Part shown: positions 26,590-36,337 of the stretch, in pieces
Position numbering within the stretch: the stretch's first letter is position 1
How the letters are laid out: each line of letters opens with the position of its first letter
Assembly (NCBI GenBank): GCA_019117185.1
Contig: DXAF01000049.1
Coordinates: 1 to 42,525, forward strand
Direction: 5' to 3'
Length of the DNA stretch: 42,525 bases
Origin: Candidatus Limosilactobacillus intestinipullorum
GTDB lineage: Bacteria > Bacillota > Bacilli > Lactobacillales > Lactobacillaceae
Position numbers and translations under genes: made by a program
Notes under the pieces: model-generated
Databases searched by the model: none
What the model was told of the DNA's origin: nothing
The model's input: only the letters and a program-made list of their open reading frames with translations

Positions 26590-27543
26590 TTAGTTACCGG
26601 CGTTGGTGGAGTCAATGTTGTTAGAAGAATTCCCCAACGTACCGTTGCTGGTTGACGCATTGGAATTCAGGTAGTCATCCAGGATGTTCTTTTCGTCGTT
26701 ATCCTTGATGGAGACGTTCCCCTTCTTCAAGACGTTGGCAACCACCTTGTGGAGGAAGGTCCGGTTGTTCATGTTCTCAGTCACGATTTGGTTCTTCAAG
26801 TCGTTGATGTGAGCACTCTTCTTCCCCTTGGCTGGGTGTTCGATCATGTAGATCACTTGGTAGCCATCGTCGGTCTTGACTGGCGTCGTGGTGTATTCAC
26901 CAGTCTTGAGCTTAAAGGCCGCCTTCTTGTAAGCCGAGTCAAGTGAGGTATCGGTGTTATCAAAGGCTGGGACCCGACCACCGGCCTTGTTGTTGGAGGT
27001 ATCGGTAGACTTACTCTTGGCTAGCTTCTTGAAGGTCTTGTACTTGTTGCTGGAGCTATCTAACTGGTTGATGATATCTTCAGCATCGGCCTTGCTACCG
27101 ACTAAGATTTCGGCAGTTTGGACCTTTGGCTGGTACTTCTTCCACTGCTTGTTAATCTGCTTGGAAGTAATGTGGGAGTAGTCCCGTACGGCTGCTTCCA
27201 GCAAGAGGTTCGACCGCAATTGCTGCTTTAGTGACTTCTCTGTCATCCCGTTTTGTTGGAGGAAGGCACTGAACTGGTCACCATACTGGTTCTTGTAGGT
27301 ATTGTATTGGGCATTAACCTGCTTGTCAGAGACCTGCTTGCCGTATTCCTTTTGCAAGACCTTATCCAGGATCATTTGCTGCAGAACCTGCTTCCCATTG
27401 CTGGTCTGCTTCATGCTGGAATAGTACTCGCTTTGGGTGATCTTACCACCGCTGGTCGTGGCAACTGCCTTATTCCCACAAGCGGCCAGTGGCAGCATCA
27501 ATGCTGCACCGGCAATCACCGCAATTAACTTCTTTGATTTCAC
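26590..27543 (-). CDS. prsA: Foldase lipoprotein PrsA
   Basis: The 317-residue protein has a lipoprotein signal with lipobox LAAC ([10 protein letters not shown]), an N-terminal chaperone region, a parvulin-like domain (about 145-235) and a Ser/Asn-rich C-terminus. PrsA helps secreted proteins fold at the outer face of the membrane. In the parvulin domain the usual HILV reads EILV and the usual GYHII reads GYQVI, so both conserved histidines are replaced and isomerase activity is doubtful. The start is GTG 27543, with AAAGGGATG 6 bases upstream; the longer frame has no ribosome site. It lies in the conserved hit-prsA-yha block. Confidence 0.92.
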   Translation of the reverse strand: MKSKKLIAVIAGAALMLPLAACGNKAVATTSGGKITQSEYYSSMKQTSNGKQVLQQMILDKVLQKEYGKQVSDKQVNAQYNTYKNQYGDQFSAFLQQNGMTEKSLKQQLRSNLLLEAAVRDYSHITSKQINKQWKKYQPKVQTAEILVGSKADAEDIINQLDSSSNKYKTFKKLAKSKSTDTSNNKAGGRVPAFDNTDTSLDSAYKKAAFKLKTGEYTTTPVKTDDGYQVIYMIEHPAKGKKSAHINDLKNQIVTENMNNRTFLHKVVANVLKKGNVSIKDNDEKNILDDYLNSNASTSNGTLGNSSNNIDSTNAGN

Positions 27544-27651
27544 AAAAACACATCCCTTTAAATTTATTTCGGTTAAGTATACCCATCCAATATACCACAA
27601 TTCGTTTTTTTACAAAGGTATGCACGAAAAAGTTTAACCGATCTTCATAAT

Positions 27652-30120
27652 TTATTCACGATTCAACTCGTTCAGGTTCAAAACCGGCGCCAGGTCGAGG
27701 GCCTGGTCGTTGGCGGTAAAGAAAAGGACCTGGTTCTTAGTGGCCAACTGGTTGAGCAGGGCGAAGATCCGGTCACGGCGGACGTGGTCAAAATTGACAA
27801 AGCCATCGTCAATCATGATTGGCAAGGCGACCTGGTCACTCATTACGCTGATAAAGCCCAGCCGAAGGGCCACGTACAGCTGCTCTGCCGTCCCGGTTGA
27901 CAATTCACCGACCGCAAACTGTTCTTGTTGTGCGTCCTGCACCGCCACACCATCATCATTCAATAAGATCTTGGAATAACGGTCGGCCGTCAGAGTGGCA
28001 AAAAACCGTTCCGCCGCCGTGATGATCGCCGGGTAGCGGTCAGCGGACGCCAGGACCAGCGCGCGGTTAATCCAATCCGCCGCCAGCTGGTAGGCGACCC
28101 ACTCCTGGGCCTCCTGCCAGATCTGGGCCGCCAGGTTGGCCTGGCGCTGCTCTAACTCGGCCAGCGTCCCATCCGCCGCCAGGTGATCAATGACCAGCTG
28201 ATCATGCTGCGCTTCTTCTTGGGCCTGCTGGAGCGTTACCCGGGCCGTGTTGACCTGGTCGCGGACCGTCTGCAACTGCTCTTGGAGGTCGGCCGCGTTG
28301 GCGAAGCGGGCGAGGTCGGCCTTGTCCTGGGCAGTCAGCTGCTTTTCATAGGCCGCCGTCGTCGCTTGCCGGTCGCGCGCCTGGGCCCGTTCCTGGAGGA
28401 AGTGGTTGAAGGCCGCGTCATTGCCGACACCGACCGACTGGTAGATGGCCCACTTCTCATTCTGGACGTCCCGGAGGTGGTGGTTCAAGTCCGCAAGTTG
28501 CTGGTCAACCGTAGTGGTTTGCTGCTTTAATGCGGTCCATTCCCGCCACTGATTAGCCTGGGTATTTAGCCATTCGGCAAAGTTCCGGGCCAGTTCCGCG
28601 ACACCGCCACCAGCCGCCTTTCCCGCCAACTGGCGTTGCAGCTGGGTAAACTCTTCATGGCGCCGGGCCGTCTGCTCCTGGTTGCCCGCTAATTCCCGGT
28701 TTAACTCGGCCACCCGGTGGAGGTCGGCCTGCATTGGCAACCACTGGCTAACCGGGAAGTTGCTCAAGCCGTGCTGTTGCCCAAACTTGGCCAGGGCCTG
28801 GTGGTGACGGGCAGCCTGTTGACGTTCCTGGCCACGCAGGTGGTAGTACCAAAAACCGGCCCCGGCCACCGCAACCAGCCCAAGGAACGTTAGCAGACCG
28901 TGCCGACCCGCCAGGCCGATTATGGCGAGCACGGCCCCCACGGCCGCTAAGCTGATTGGCAGTTTCAGGTCCACGGGAGCTGCTTCGTCCTCCTGCAGGT
29001 TTTCCAGTTGGACCACAGCCGTTTCGGACAGGGGCTGGGGAAGTTGGTGGCCGTACCGCTCCTGGAGCTGGTTGCGCTCCTGGAACCGGTCTTCCATCAC
29101 CCGCTCTTGTTGCTGGTAATGATCGGCCTGGGCCTGCAACTGGAGGAGCTTAGTCTGCAAGCGTTGGTAGTCGGCCTGGTGGGCGTGGTAGTCGGTTAGG
29201 GTAGCCCGGTCAAACTGACTAGCCTGCCCGGTTAGCTTGTTCAATTGGTCCCGGGCATTCCGGACCTGGCGTTGCAGCTCCTGCTCCTCAACCCGGAGCC
29301 GGTCCACCTGGTTAACCTGGTCGTCGCTGATCTGGGCCTGGCTAGCCGGGTGACTGCCGCGCTGCCACTGGGCGTAGACTGGCCACAGGCGGCTCAGTTG
29401 TGCCAACCGTTCCTCGCGGGGTTGGAGGGTCGTCAGCTGGGCGCGTAGTTGCTGGGCCTGCCCCTGGGCGTGGTCATAGTCCTTGACCAGGCGGGTGTAT
29501 TCATCATACTTTTCCCGGGCCGCCTGCAGCCGATCTTGCATTGCCTGGTATTCTTTCAGGTGCTGGTTGAGTACCGGTTTGCGGCCCCGGGGTTTGAAAA
29601 GCTCGTCCCCCTTCTTCAGGAGCTGAGTAACAAACTGGCCCCACTCATTGCTCCCCACCGCGCCCAGTTGCTGGAGGTGGTGTTGCACCTCTTCTTGGCG
29701 TAAGTCGTCGACCGCAGCGAGGTCCGCTTGGCTAAAGCCAAAGACGGCCTGGTATAGTTCCTGGTTGACGTTGCCCAGCAATTCTGCCAGCTTACCAGCG
29801 CCGAACCGGTGGCCCGCCTGGTCAGTGACCGTTACCTTGCCACCACCCTTGCCGGCGCCCCGGTGGATCCGGTATTCTTGCCCGTCAACTTCGACAAGCA
29901 GGCTCCCACCATAGGCAGCCGAATGGCGGGGCTTATACTGCTGGTAACGATTCTTCCCCTTGGCATTGGCAAAGCCAAAGAGGACGCTCCGGATGAAAAC
30001 TGCCAGGGTGGTCTTCCCCGCTTCATTGTTACCAAAGATCACCTGGGGGTTAGCCGTGATGGTAAAGTCCTGGTCAACCCACTTGCCGAAGCCGTCAATG
30101 TGAATACTTTTAATCTTCAT
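27652..30120 (-). CDS. yhaN: SMC-like ATPase YhaN
   Basis: The 822-residue protein has N-terminal Walker A FGNNEAGKTT (about 29-38), long coiled coils, a central hydrophobic pair (about 390-430, LPISLAAVGAVLAIIGLAG and FLGLVAVAGAGFWYY) and a C-terminal half. The C-terminal half has signature LSTGTAEQLYVALRLG and Walker B LPIMIDDGFVNFD. It resembles the SbcC/Rad50 type and partners with the nuclease YhaO. The central membrane segment is a family feature and may place the complex at the membrane. It is shorter than Bacillus YhaN (about 960). The start at 30120 has GAGGTGG upstream and overlaps the yhaO stop by about 11 bases. Confidence 0.92.
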   Translation of the reverse strand: MKIKSIHIDGFGKWVDQDFTITANPQVIFGNNEAGKTTLAVFIRSVLFGFANAKGKNRYQQYKPRHSAAYGGSLLVEVDGQEYRIHRGAGKGGGKVTVTDQAGHRFGAGKLAELLGNVNQELYQAVFGFSQADLAAVDDLRQEEVQHHLQQLGAVGSNEWGQFVTQLLKKGDELFKPRGRKPVLNQHLKEYQAMQDRLQAAREKYDEYTRLVKDYDHAQGQAQQLRAQLTTLQPREERLAQLSRLWPVYAQWQRGSHPASQAQISDDQVNQVDRLRVEEQELQRQVRNARDQLNKLTGQASQFDRATLTDYHAHQADYQRLQTKLLQLQAQADHYQQQERVMEDRFQERNQLQERYGHQLPQPLSETAVVQLENLQEDEAAPVDLKLPISLAAVGAVLAIIGLAGRHGLLTFLGLVAVAGAGFWYYHLRGQERQQAARHHQALAKFGQQHGLSNFPVSQWLPMQADLHRVAELNRELAGNQEQTARRHEEFTQLQRQLAGKAAGGGVAELARNFAEWLNTQANQWREWTALKQQTTTVDQQLADLNHHLRDVQNEKWAIYQSVGVGNDAAFNHFLQERAQARDRQATTAAYEKQLTAQDKADLARFANAADLQEQLQTVRDQVNTARVTLQQAQEEAQHDQLVIDHLAADGTLAELEQRQANLAAQIWQEAQEWVAYQLAADWINRALVLASADRYPAIITAAERFFATLTADRYSKILLNDDGVAVQDAQQEQFAVGELSTGTAEQLYVALRLGFISVMSDQVALPIMIDDGFVNFDHVRRDRIFALLNQLATKNQVLFFTANDQALDLAPVLNLNELNRE

Positions 30121-31306
30121 GGTTGCCACCTCGTTCACCTAGTAATTGTTCCGCACGTTGCTGAAGGTCTGCCAGACCCCGGTGGGCGACAAACTGGTCA
30201 TACAGGGGGGCGTACTTAACCAGTGGTTTGATAATTGCGGTTAAGTTGTCCGCAGTCATGACGTCTTGGCGGGCCTGCTCCCAGTACTGACGGTCCAGGC
30301 TCGTCAAGTCGGGTAGTGGTTGCTGGTCAACCAGGTTAACCTGGTAGGGCCACCAGTCGATGGTCGGCTGGTGGGTTAGTTGGTCTTGCAAATGGTCCAA
30401 CAGGCCGCCGTCTTGAACCAGGGAAGTCCACCGGTGACCCGCACCCCGCACCTGTAAATCAACCAGTCGCAAGCCCTGGTCACCATCGCTACCGACCGCC
30501 TGGTGAATCAACTGGTCAACGTCGCCCTCGTTGGTGGCGCCGCTGAGGTCAACCGGGACCTGGACCCAGTCAATTCCCCCAACCTGCTTGAAGGTCGGCA
30601 CCAGGCGTTGCCCCTCATCATGGACAAGGTAGTAACCGTGCGCACCACCCTCGTTCTTGTGCCGTCCCTGGGGGTTCCCACTGTAAACAATTGGTGGGTT
30701 CGCCGCGAGTTCTTGGTGCTTGTGGATGTGACCAAGTGCCCAGTAGTCATAGTGCTTAGCCTTCAGCTCATCCAGGGTAAAGGGGGCGTAATGGTTGGCC
30801 CCAGCCTGACGGAGGGCACCGTGCAACATACCGACTTGCCAATCAACGGTTCCCTTTTCCGGGTAGTCGGCAGTTGGGTCGTCGTCAAGCCAACGTTGGT
30901 CATAACTAAAACCCGTTACCGCGACCGTTGTTCCGTCCGTCAGGGTGAACTGCTTGGTGGTCACCTGGTTGGGGAACACGGTGACGTTTGCTGGCAGGCC
31001 CGCACTCGTCGGGTCCTTACGGAAATCGTGGTTACCGTAACACAGGAAGACCGGAATCTGGTGCTGGTTTAACCGGTCCATCTGCTCACTAAAGAAGTTG
31101 GCCGCGGCAATGCTCTTTCGCTCACCATCATAGATGTCACCAGCAATCAAAACAAAGTCAACCTGCTCTTCAATCGCCGCATCCACGATCTTTTCAAAGG
31201 CCGTAAAAGTCGACTGGTAAATCTGCTGCCAGAGTTGGTCCGGCATTGCCATTAGGCCTTGAAAGGGGCTGGCGAGGTGCAAGTCGGCGGTGTGGATAAA
31301 CTTCAT
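30110..31306 (-). CDS. yhaO: SbcD/Mre11-like DNA repair nuclease YhaO
   Basis: The 398-residue metallophosphoesterase has the five motifs: HTADLHLASPF, LIAGDIYDGE, CYGNHDF, GMLHGALR and GHIHKH. These make the two-metal site of Mre11-type nucleases. It overlaps yhaN and should form an SbcCD-like complex. In Bacillus yhaM (an exoribonuclease) lies nearby; it is not between prsA and yheA here. Confidence 0.93.
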   Translation of the reverse strand: MKFIHTADLHLASPFQGLMAMPDQLWQQIYQSTFTAFEKIVDAAIEEQVDFVLIAGDIYDGERKSIAAANFFSEQMDRLNQHQIPVFLCYGNHDFRKDPTSAGLPANVTVFPNQVTTKQFTLTDGTTVAVTGFSYDQRWLDDDPTADYPEKGTVDWQVGMLHGALRQAGANHYAPFTLDELKAKHYDYWALGHIHKHQELAANPPIVYSGNPQGRHKNEGGAHGYYLVHDEGQRLVPTFKQVGGIDWVQVPVDLSGATNEGDVDQLIHQAVGSDGDQGLRLVDLQVRGAGHRWTSLVQDGGLLDHLQDQLTHQPTIDWWPYQVNLVDQQPLPDLTSLDRQYWEQARQDVMTADNLTAIIKPLVKYAPLYDQFVAHRGLADLQQRAEQLLGERGGNHED

Positions 31307-31348
31307 TTGCTCTTCTCCTTCCTACTGCTGAATCAGGAGCAATAACGC

Positions 31349-31398
31349 AAATTGGGTCCAAACATTCGCAGGTATCGAACGCTTGGACCCAACTTTTA
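31349..31398. terminator. Long imperfect hairpin between the ylbF-like gene and yhaO
   Basis: TTGGGTCCAA (31352-31361) pairs with TTGGACCCAA (31385-31394), extended by further partial pairing inside. Only short T runs follow, so it may be a weak terminator or a processing site. Confidence 0.5.
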
Positions 31399-31450
31399 CC
31401 GGTCAAATGGTCACCAGGAGCACAGGGCACCTGGCACTACCACCGACCAA

Positions 31451-31822
31451 TTACTTGTTTTCGTCTGGCTTTGGCATGATGTCGCTGTACAGGTCTTGAA
31501 TTGGACTCGTGATTGTCTTGTTCAATTGTTGCAGCATTTGGTCGATTTGCCGTTCTTGGTTCATCAGGTTTTGGATTGGTTGCTTGCCGCTGATTTCCTT
31601 TGCCAGGGTTTGGATAGCCTTGATTTCATCTTCCGTCGGCTGTTGACCCTTCATTTGCTTTTGTTGCGCGTTGGCTTGCATTTGTTGGAACTTCTTGAAT
31701 GAGTCAAGAGCTTCCGTGTCCGCCTTCAGCTCGTCGAGGGCCTTCTTCAAGGCTTGGTATTCCTGTGTTTCAACTAACTGACGGCTCATGTCGTTAGCAG
31801 TGTCGTAGATATTTACAACCAT
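31451..31822 (-). CDS. yheA: YheA/YlbF/YmcA family protein
   Basis: The 123-residue helical protein (MVVNIYDTANDMSRQLVETQEY) matches the YlbF/YheA family in its coiled-coil middle (QMQANAQQKQMKGQQP) and C-terminal LMNQERQIDQMLQQL. Bacillus members form the Y-complex that guides RNase Y processing, or lie beside yhaO as YheA; position points to YheA. An AAAAAGGAG site precedes ATG. Confidence 0.9.
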   Translation of the reverse strand: MVVNIYDTANDMSRQLVETQEYQALKKALDELKADTEALDSFKKFQQMQANAQQKQMKGQQPTEDEIKAIQTLAKEISGKQPIQNLMNQERQIDQMLQQLNKTITSPIQDLYSDIMPKPDENK

Positions 31823-31891
31823 GATTGATAACTCCTTTTTAATTAATCAAGTAAATTGTATCATGTTTCACCCACTGATTAAAAGGCAGGG

Positions 31892-34054
31892 CTAAAAGAG
31901 CGCGCGGAAACCATCAATCAACTTCTCGGCCTTATCACCGATGTCGTTAACTGACTGGTTAAACCGGTCTACCAGGTCACCCTTGTCTTTAAAGAGGGAC
32001 TTCCAGCCGGAAGATCCGCCCTTCAATCGCTTGTTGGCACGGGTCTGGGCGTCTTCGACCGTAAACTTGGTGCCGGGCGTGGTCTGCAGGATACCAGTCA
32101 TCTCTTGTTTAAATAGTCCATTGATGTTGTGCTCAGAAATATCATTTAAGACGTGGCTGGAGTTGGTGTCGTCATACCCTTCCCAGGTCGCCACGACCAC
32201 ATCGGGGGTGTAACCAACGATCCACTTATCACGGTCATTGGATTCATCCCCCTTCACGCCCGAATTGGTGGTCCCCGTCTTCCCGGCTAGGGTGTAGTTG
32301 GCCGGCTTGGCGGTCTCACCGGTCCCGTGCGCATAGACCCCAATCAACATACTGGTCATTTCCCGGGCCGTCTTGCTGGAGATGACGTGCTTGACCTTGC
32401 CCCCCTTGTTTTGGGCCACCACCTTACCGGAAGCGTCAACGATCTTGGTAATGTAGTACGGGGATGGCATCTGACCATCGTTGTCAAAAGTTGCGTACGC
32501 CCGGGCAATTTGCTGGGGCGAGACCCCCTTGGTCATCCCCCCGAGGGCCAGGGCCAGGTTCTTGTCCCCCTTTTCAACTGGGAGGCCAAACTTCTCGGCC
32601 ATCTTGTAACCCTGGTCAACGCCGATCTTGTTTAGCAGCCAGACCGCCGGGGCATTCAGGCTCTCGTAAAGGGCCTTGTACATCGGTACGCTGCCGCTGT
32701 AGGTGTCATCATAGTTCTTTGGTGTGTAATTATTGGTACCGTACGACCGTTTCTTGTCCTGGAGGGTCGAGTCGTAGAAGTAGCCGTGCTCAAGCGCCGG
32801 GGCGTAGACCACGATTGGTTTGATCGTCGATCCCGGTTGCCGTCGCATCTGCGTGGCCCGGTTAAAGCCCCGAAAGACGTGCTTGCCCCGGCCACCGACC
32901 ACGGCCGTCACGCCCCCGGTCTTCGGGTCCAGTGCAATTGAGGCCGACTGGACCTTGGTACCATCCGCCGAGTTAGCGGGGAAGTTATTGTCATTCACAT
33001 AGGTCGCCTGCATGGACTTTTGCTGGCCCTGGTCAAGGGTCGTGAAGATCTTGTAGCCATCATTCATGATCGACTTTTCCGAAATATGGTAGCGACTGGC
33101 CGCCTCGGAAATGACCTCGTCAAAGAAGTAGGGGTACTTATAGCTATCATTGTCAATGTAGCCCTGGTTAACGCCCAGGCTGGTCTTCTTATACTGGTTG
33201 GCGGCCGACTGGCTGAGCTTGTGGTTTTCAACCATTAACTGGAGGACCATGTTGCGCCGGGCGCGGGTGGCAGCCGGGTGTTCAATCGGGTCATACATCC
33301 CCGGTGATGTCAGCATCCCGGCCAAAGTGGCGGCCTGGGGGACGGTCAGCTGGCTGGCATTAACGTCAAAGTAGCGACGGGCCGCATCCTGGATCCCCCA
33401 GACACCGTGACCGAAGTAAGCGTTGTTGAGGTACATCGTCAAAATATCGTTTTTAGAATACTGGTTTTCCACTTCTATAGCGATGAAGATTTCCCGGGCC
33501 TTCCGGGAGAAGGTCTGCTGTTGGGTTAAAAAGGCGTTCTTGACCAGCTGCTGGGTAATCGTACTACCCCCACCCGAAATATAGTTACGGTGTAACAGCT
33601 TGTTTTTCACTAACAAGAACGCCGCCCGGCCCAGGCCTTTCACCGAGAAGCCATGTTCGTGGTAAAAGTTCCGGTCTTCGGTCGAAAGCACCGCATCCGG
33701 GACGTTGGCGGAAATGTTATTGAGCTTAACGTAGGTCCCCTTTTGCGAGTACAAGCTGCCGGCCGACTGCTTTTTATTATCATAAATCATGGTTGGCCGG
33801 GAAAGCCGGTTCTGTAAGTTTTCAACGTTTGATGTCTTGGCAATGAAGGTCAGGTGAATACTCATAATCAAGAAAAGACTAAGAAAGACTACGATAATCC
33901 ACCGGGTCAGCTGGTAACGGTGCCAGAATTTGCCCATTACCCGCTTAAAGCGGTGCCATAGTTGCCGGGTCACTTGCCAGAGTTTACTCCCCCACCGCTT
34001 TAACCACGCTAGTATCCGTTCTTTAGTTGAATTAGATTGTGGTTCACGTTTCAT
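31892..34054 (-). CDS. Class A penicillin-binding protein (PBP1A family)
   Basis: The 720-residue protein has a basic cytoplasmic tail of about 50 residues, a membrane anchor (IIVVFLSLFLIMSIHLTFI), a GT51 glycosyltransferase domain and a transpeptidase domain. The GT51 domain shows STEDRNFYHEHG with the catalytic Glu, and GGSTITQQLVKN. The transpeptidase domain shows SxxK in PGSTIKP, SxN in ESLNAP and KTG in AGKTGTTN. It polymerises and crosslinks peptidoglycan outside the membrane. It ends without a PASTA or Ser-rich tail. An extended -10 (TGCTAAAAT) lies near 34098-34106 on minus. Confidence 0.94.
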   Translation of the reverse strand: MKREPQSNSTKERILAWLKRWGSKLWQVTRQLWHRFKRVMGKFWHRYQLTRWIIVVFLSLFLIMSIHLTFIAKTSNVENLQNRLSRPTMIYDNKKQSAGSLYSQKGTYVKLNNISANVPDAVLSTEDRNFYHEHGFSVKGLGRAAFLLVKNKLLHRNYISGGGSTITQQLVKNAFLTQQQTFSRKAREIFIAIEVENQYSKNDILTMYLNNAYFGHGVWGIQDAARRYFDVNASQLTVPQAATLAGMLTSPGMYDPIEHPAATRARRNMVLQLMVENHKLSQSAANQYKKTSLGVNQGYIDNDSYKYPYFFDEVISEAASRYHISEKSIMNDGYKIFTTLDQGQQKSMQATYVNDNNFPANSADGTKVQSASIALDPKTGGVTAVVGGRGKHVFRGFNRATQMRRQPGSTIKPIVVYAPALEHGYFYDSTLQDKKRSYGTNNYTPKNYDDTYSGSVPMYKALYESLNAPAVWLLNKIGVDQGYKMAEKFGLPVEKGDKNLALALGGMTKGVSPQQIARAYATFDNDGQMPSPYYITKIVDASGKVVAQNKGGKVKHVISSKTAREMTSMLIGVYAHGTGETAKPANYTLAGKTGTTNSGVKGDESNDRDKWIVGYTPDVVVATWEGYDDTNSSHVLNDISEHNINGLFKQEMTGILQTTPGTKFTVEDAQTRANKRLKGGSSGWKSLFKDKGDLVDRFNQSVNDIGDKAEKLIDGFRALF

Positions 34055-34149
34055 TTCTGCTCTCCATTCATCCGTTCACTTTTCGAATGCAAACCATTTT
34101 AGCACACTTTTAGTACCCTGCTGCAGTTCCACGGTGATTTTAAGTATTG

Positions 34150-34206
34150 TTTAAACAACGAAGCGGCCGGTAGACGAGCACTTCGTCACCAGCCGCTTCA
34201 GTGTTT
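34150..34206 (-). terminator. Terminator after argS
   Basis: Minus-strand GAAGCGGCTGGT pairs with ACCGGCCGCTTC (about 34155-34200), followed by GTTGTTTAAAC. It begins a few bases past the argS stop. Confidence 0.7.
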
Positions 34207-34208
34207 AA

Positions 34209-35897
34209 TTACATTTCGTCAGGTGCTTTGATATCAAGCATTGCCAAGGCATCCTTGAGAATGTGGCTCACTGCTTGGACCAATGCCAACCGGGCTGGTT
34301 GCCCAGCATCATCTTGGAGAATCCGGTTGTGTGCGTAGTACTGGTTGAACTTCTTGGAAAGTTCCAATGCGTACTTGGCAATCACGGATGGGTCGTAGTT
34401 CAGCGCCGCCCGTTCAACCGTATCCCGGTACTGGCTTAAGAAGCTTAAGATATCCCAAGCACTGTCACCCAGGGTCGTCAGGTCCACGTCACTAAAGTCG
34501 CGGATCCCACCCTTGCGGAGGATACTCTCGGCCCGGGCCCGGGCGTATTGGACGTACGGACCAGTTTCCCCTTCAAACTTAACTACGTCTTCGAGCTTGA
34601 AGTTAACCGCGTTGCGCCGGTCATTCTTCAGGTCGTGGAAAATCACGGCGCCGACACCGACCTGCTTAGCCACCTCATCGGCGTTCTTTAAGTCGGGGTT
34701 CTTTTCGGCAATCTGCTGCCGGGCCAGCTTGATGGAGTCGTTCAAGACGTCTTCCAGGTTAACCACGTTCCCCTTCCGCGTTGACATCTTCTTACCATTC
34801 AAGTTCATCAGGCCAAAGGAGATGTGTTCCAGCTGGTTCCACCACGTAAAACCCATTTCCTTTAAAACGGCCTTCAGTTGCTTGTAGTAGTTTTCTTGTT
34901 CAGCACCGACCACGTAAAGGGACTTAGCATGGCCATACATCCGCTTCCGGAAGAGGGCCGTAGCCAGGTCACGGGTGATGTAGGTGGTGGTCCCATTACT
35001 CTTAATGATCAGCGGTGGTGTCAGCTTGTAGGCATCCAGGTCCACGATTTGGGCACCCCGGCTGGCCTTGAGCAGGTGCTTGTCCTTCAGTAATTGGATT
35101 GGGTCGTCCATCTTCTGAGCACTGAAGGCTTCCCCGTGGAAGGAGTCGAAGTGAACATCTAGCATGTCGTAAACCTTTTGGAACCGTTCAATTGAAATTT
35201 CCCGGAACCAGTGCCATAAGCGCCAGGCTTCCTTGTCACCGTGTTCCAACTTGGCAAACCAGGCACGCCCGAGTTCGGTGTATTCGGGATGCTCATCAGC
35301 CTCGGTGTTGATCCGGACGTAGTACTTTAACAGGGTATTGATCGGGTCTTTTTTGACCTCTTCTTCACTCCCCCACATCTCGTAGGCCGCCATCAACTTA
35401 CCGAATTGGGTTCCCCAGTCACCCAGGTAGTCAACCCGGATCAGGGTGTAATTTTCCTTTTCCAGGATCCGGGCCACGGCTTCACCAATCATTGTGGAAC
35501 GCAGGTGACCCATCCCCATTGGTTTAGCAATGTTTGGTGAGGAGTAGTCAATCACCACGTTAGCACCCTTACCAAGGTCTTTCTTCCCGTAACTTTCGGG
35601 GTTGGCCAGGATAGCCTTGATGATTTCGGCACCCACCTGGGCCTTATCCAAGAAGAAGTTGATGTAAGGACCAGCCACGACGACCTTTTCAAAGCCAGTT
35701 TGATCAATCTTTTCAACTAGGTCCGCGGCGATCATTTGCGGTGCCTTGTGCAGCGTCTTTGCCAAGAAGAAGGTTGGGAAGGCATAGTCCCCATTATTAG
35801 CATCCTTTGGCCGTTCAATCTTATCCGTAATTTCATCTAATGATAGGTCCGGCAGAGCCGCCGCAACCGCCGTTGCTACCCGTTGCTTTTCATCCAT
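34209..35897 (-). CDS. argS: Arginyl-tRNA synthetase
   Basis: The 562-residue class I synthetase has an N-terminal additional domain, the HIGH-type motif within [16 protein letters not shown] and the KMSKS-type KMSTRKG. The C-terminal DALR domain holds AYNRIL-like AHNRIL and ends [12 protein letters not shown]. It charges tRNA-Arg. I chose ATG 35897, which has AAGGAGG 9 bases upstream; the longer frame runs into the T-box terminator. Regulation is by the T-box leader just upstream. Confidence 0.97.
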   Translation of the reverse strand: MDEKQRVATAVAAALPDLSLDEITDKIERPKDANNGDYAFPTFFLAKTLHKAPQMIAADLVEKIDQTGFEKVVVAGPYINFFLDKAQVGAEIIKAILANPESYGKKDLGKGANVVIDYSSPNIAKPMGMGHLRSTMIGEAVARILEKENYTLIRVDYLGDWGTQFGKLMAAYEMWGSEEEVKKDPINTLLKYYVRINTEADEHPEYTELGRAWFAKLEHGDKEAWRLWHWFREISIERFQKVYDMLDVHFDSFHGEAFSAQKMDDPIQLLKDKHLLKASRGAQIVDLDAYKLTPPLIIKSNGTTTYITRDLATALFRKRMYGHAKSLYVVGAEQENYYKQLKAVLKEMGFTWWNQLEHISFGLMNLNGKKMSTRKGNVVNLEDVLNDSIKLARQQIAEKNPDLKNADEVAKQVGVGAVIFHDLKNDRRNAVNFKLEDVVKFEGETGPYVQYARARAESILRKGGIRDFSDVDLTTLGDSAWDILSFLSQYRDTVERAALNYDPSVIAKYALELSKKFNQYYAHNRILQDDAGQPARLALVQAVSHILKDALAMLDIKAPDEM

Positions 35898-35918
35898 TAT
35901 TTGCTTCCTCCTTAATAA

Positions 35919-36122
35919 AAAAGTCTCCAGCATTGCACATTGCATACTAGAGACGAGATTTCCCGCGGTACCACTCTAATTGAATTGGATTCCACTCTTG
36001 ATTCACTATTTAACTTTACCACCAGGCACGCCTTGGTAAGGAACCGGCCCCAACTCACACCAACTTGGGTCGCTTTTTACCGGTTATTCTTACTACTACT
36101 CCTGGTAGTTTCACAACCACAT
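35919..36122 (-). promoter_or_regulatory. T-box riboswitch upstream of argS
   Basis: On the minus strand the T-box core AGAGTGGTACCGCGG (around 35964-35978) pairs with uncharged tRNA acceptor ends. It precedes a terminator hairpin, GTCTCTAG and CTGGAGAC plus T6 at 35921-35953. The 5' part forms a stem I with an AGTA loop side and opposite it CGT followed by G (36031-36029), a fitting Arg specifier codon. Antitermination should rise when tRNA-Arg is uncharged. Confidence 0.92.
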
Positions 36123-36150
36123 ATTATAACAAAGTTGTGCTTAAATACAA
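36123..36150 (-). promoter_or_regulatory. Promoter of the argS T-box transcript
   Basis: Minus-strand TTGTAT (36150-36145), a 16-base spacer and consensus TATAAT (36128-36123). Confidence 0.75.
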
Positions 36151-36162
36151 GATTAGTGAAAT

Positions 36163-36193
36163 AAAAAAGTGCCCTGGATAATCCAGGACACTA
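36163..36193 (-). terminator. Terminator after tRNA-Gly
   Basis: Minus-strand GTGTCCTGGAT pairs with ATCCAGGGCAC and is followed by T6. It lies directly after the tRNA. Confidence 0.9.
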
Positions 36194-36199
36194 ACCATA

Positions 36200-36270
36200 A
36201 GCGGGTAACGAGAATCGAACTCGCGACGCAACCTTGGGAAGGTTGAGTTTTACCACTAAACTATACCCGC
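36200..36270 (-). tRNA. tRNA-Gly (anticodon CCC)
   Basis: The 71-nt cloverleaf has acceptor GCGGGTA/TACCCGC with discriminator U, as expected for tRNA-Gly. It has a D arm with GGT, an anticodon stem CAACC/GGTTG around loop TTCCCAA (anticodon CCC), and a T loop TTCGATT. CCA is not encoded. It reads GGG codons. Confidence 0.95.
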
Positions 36271-36299
36271 ATCACTAACTTAATAATTAACACTAAGTT

Positions 36300-36328
36300 A
36301 GTATATAACAATTATGACTTTTTGTCAG
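36300..36328 (-). promoter_or_regulatory. Promoter of tRNA-Gly(CCC)
   Basis: Minus-strand CTGACA (36328-36323), a 17-base spacer and TATACT (36305-36300). A 9-bp inverted repeat (ACTAACTTA and its inverse) follows within the 5' leader and may guide processing. Confidence 0.8.
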
Positions 36329-36337
36329 CCTTTTTTG

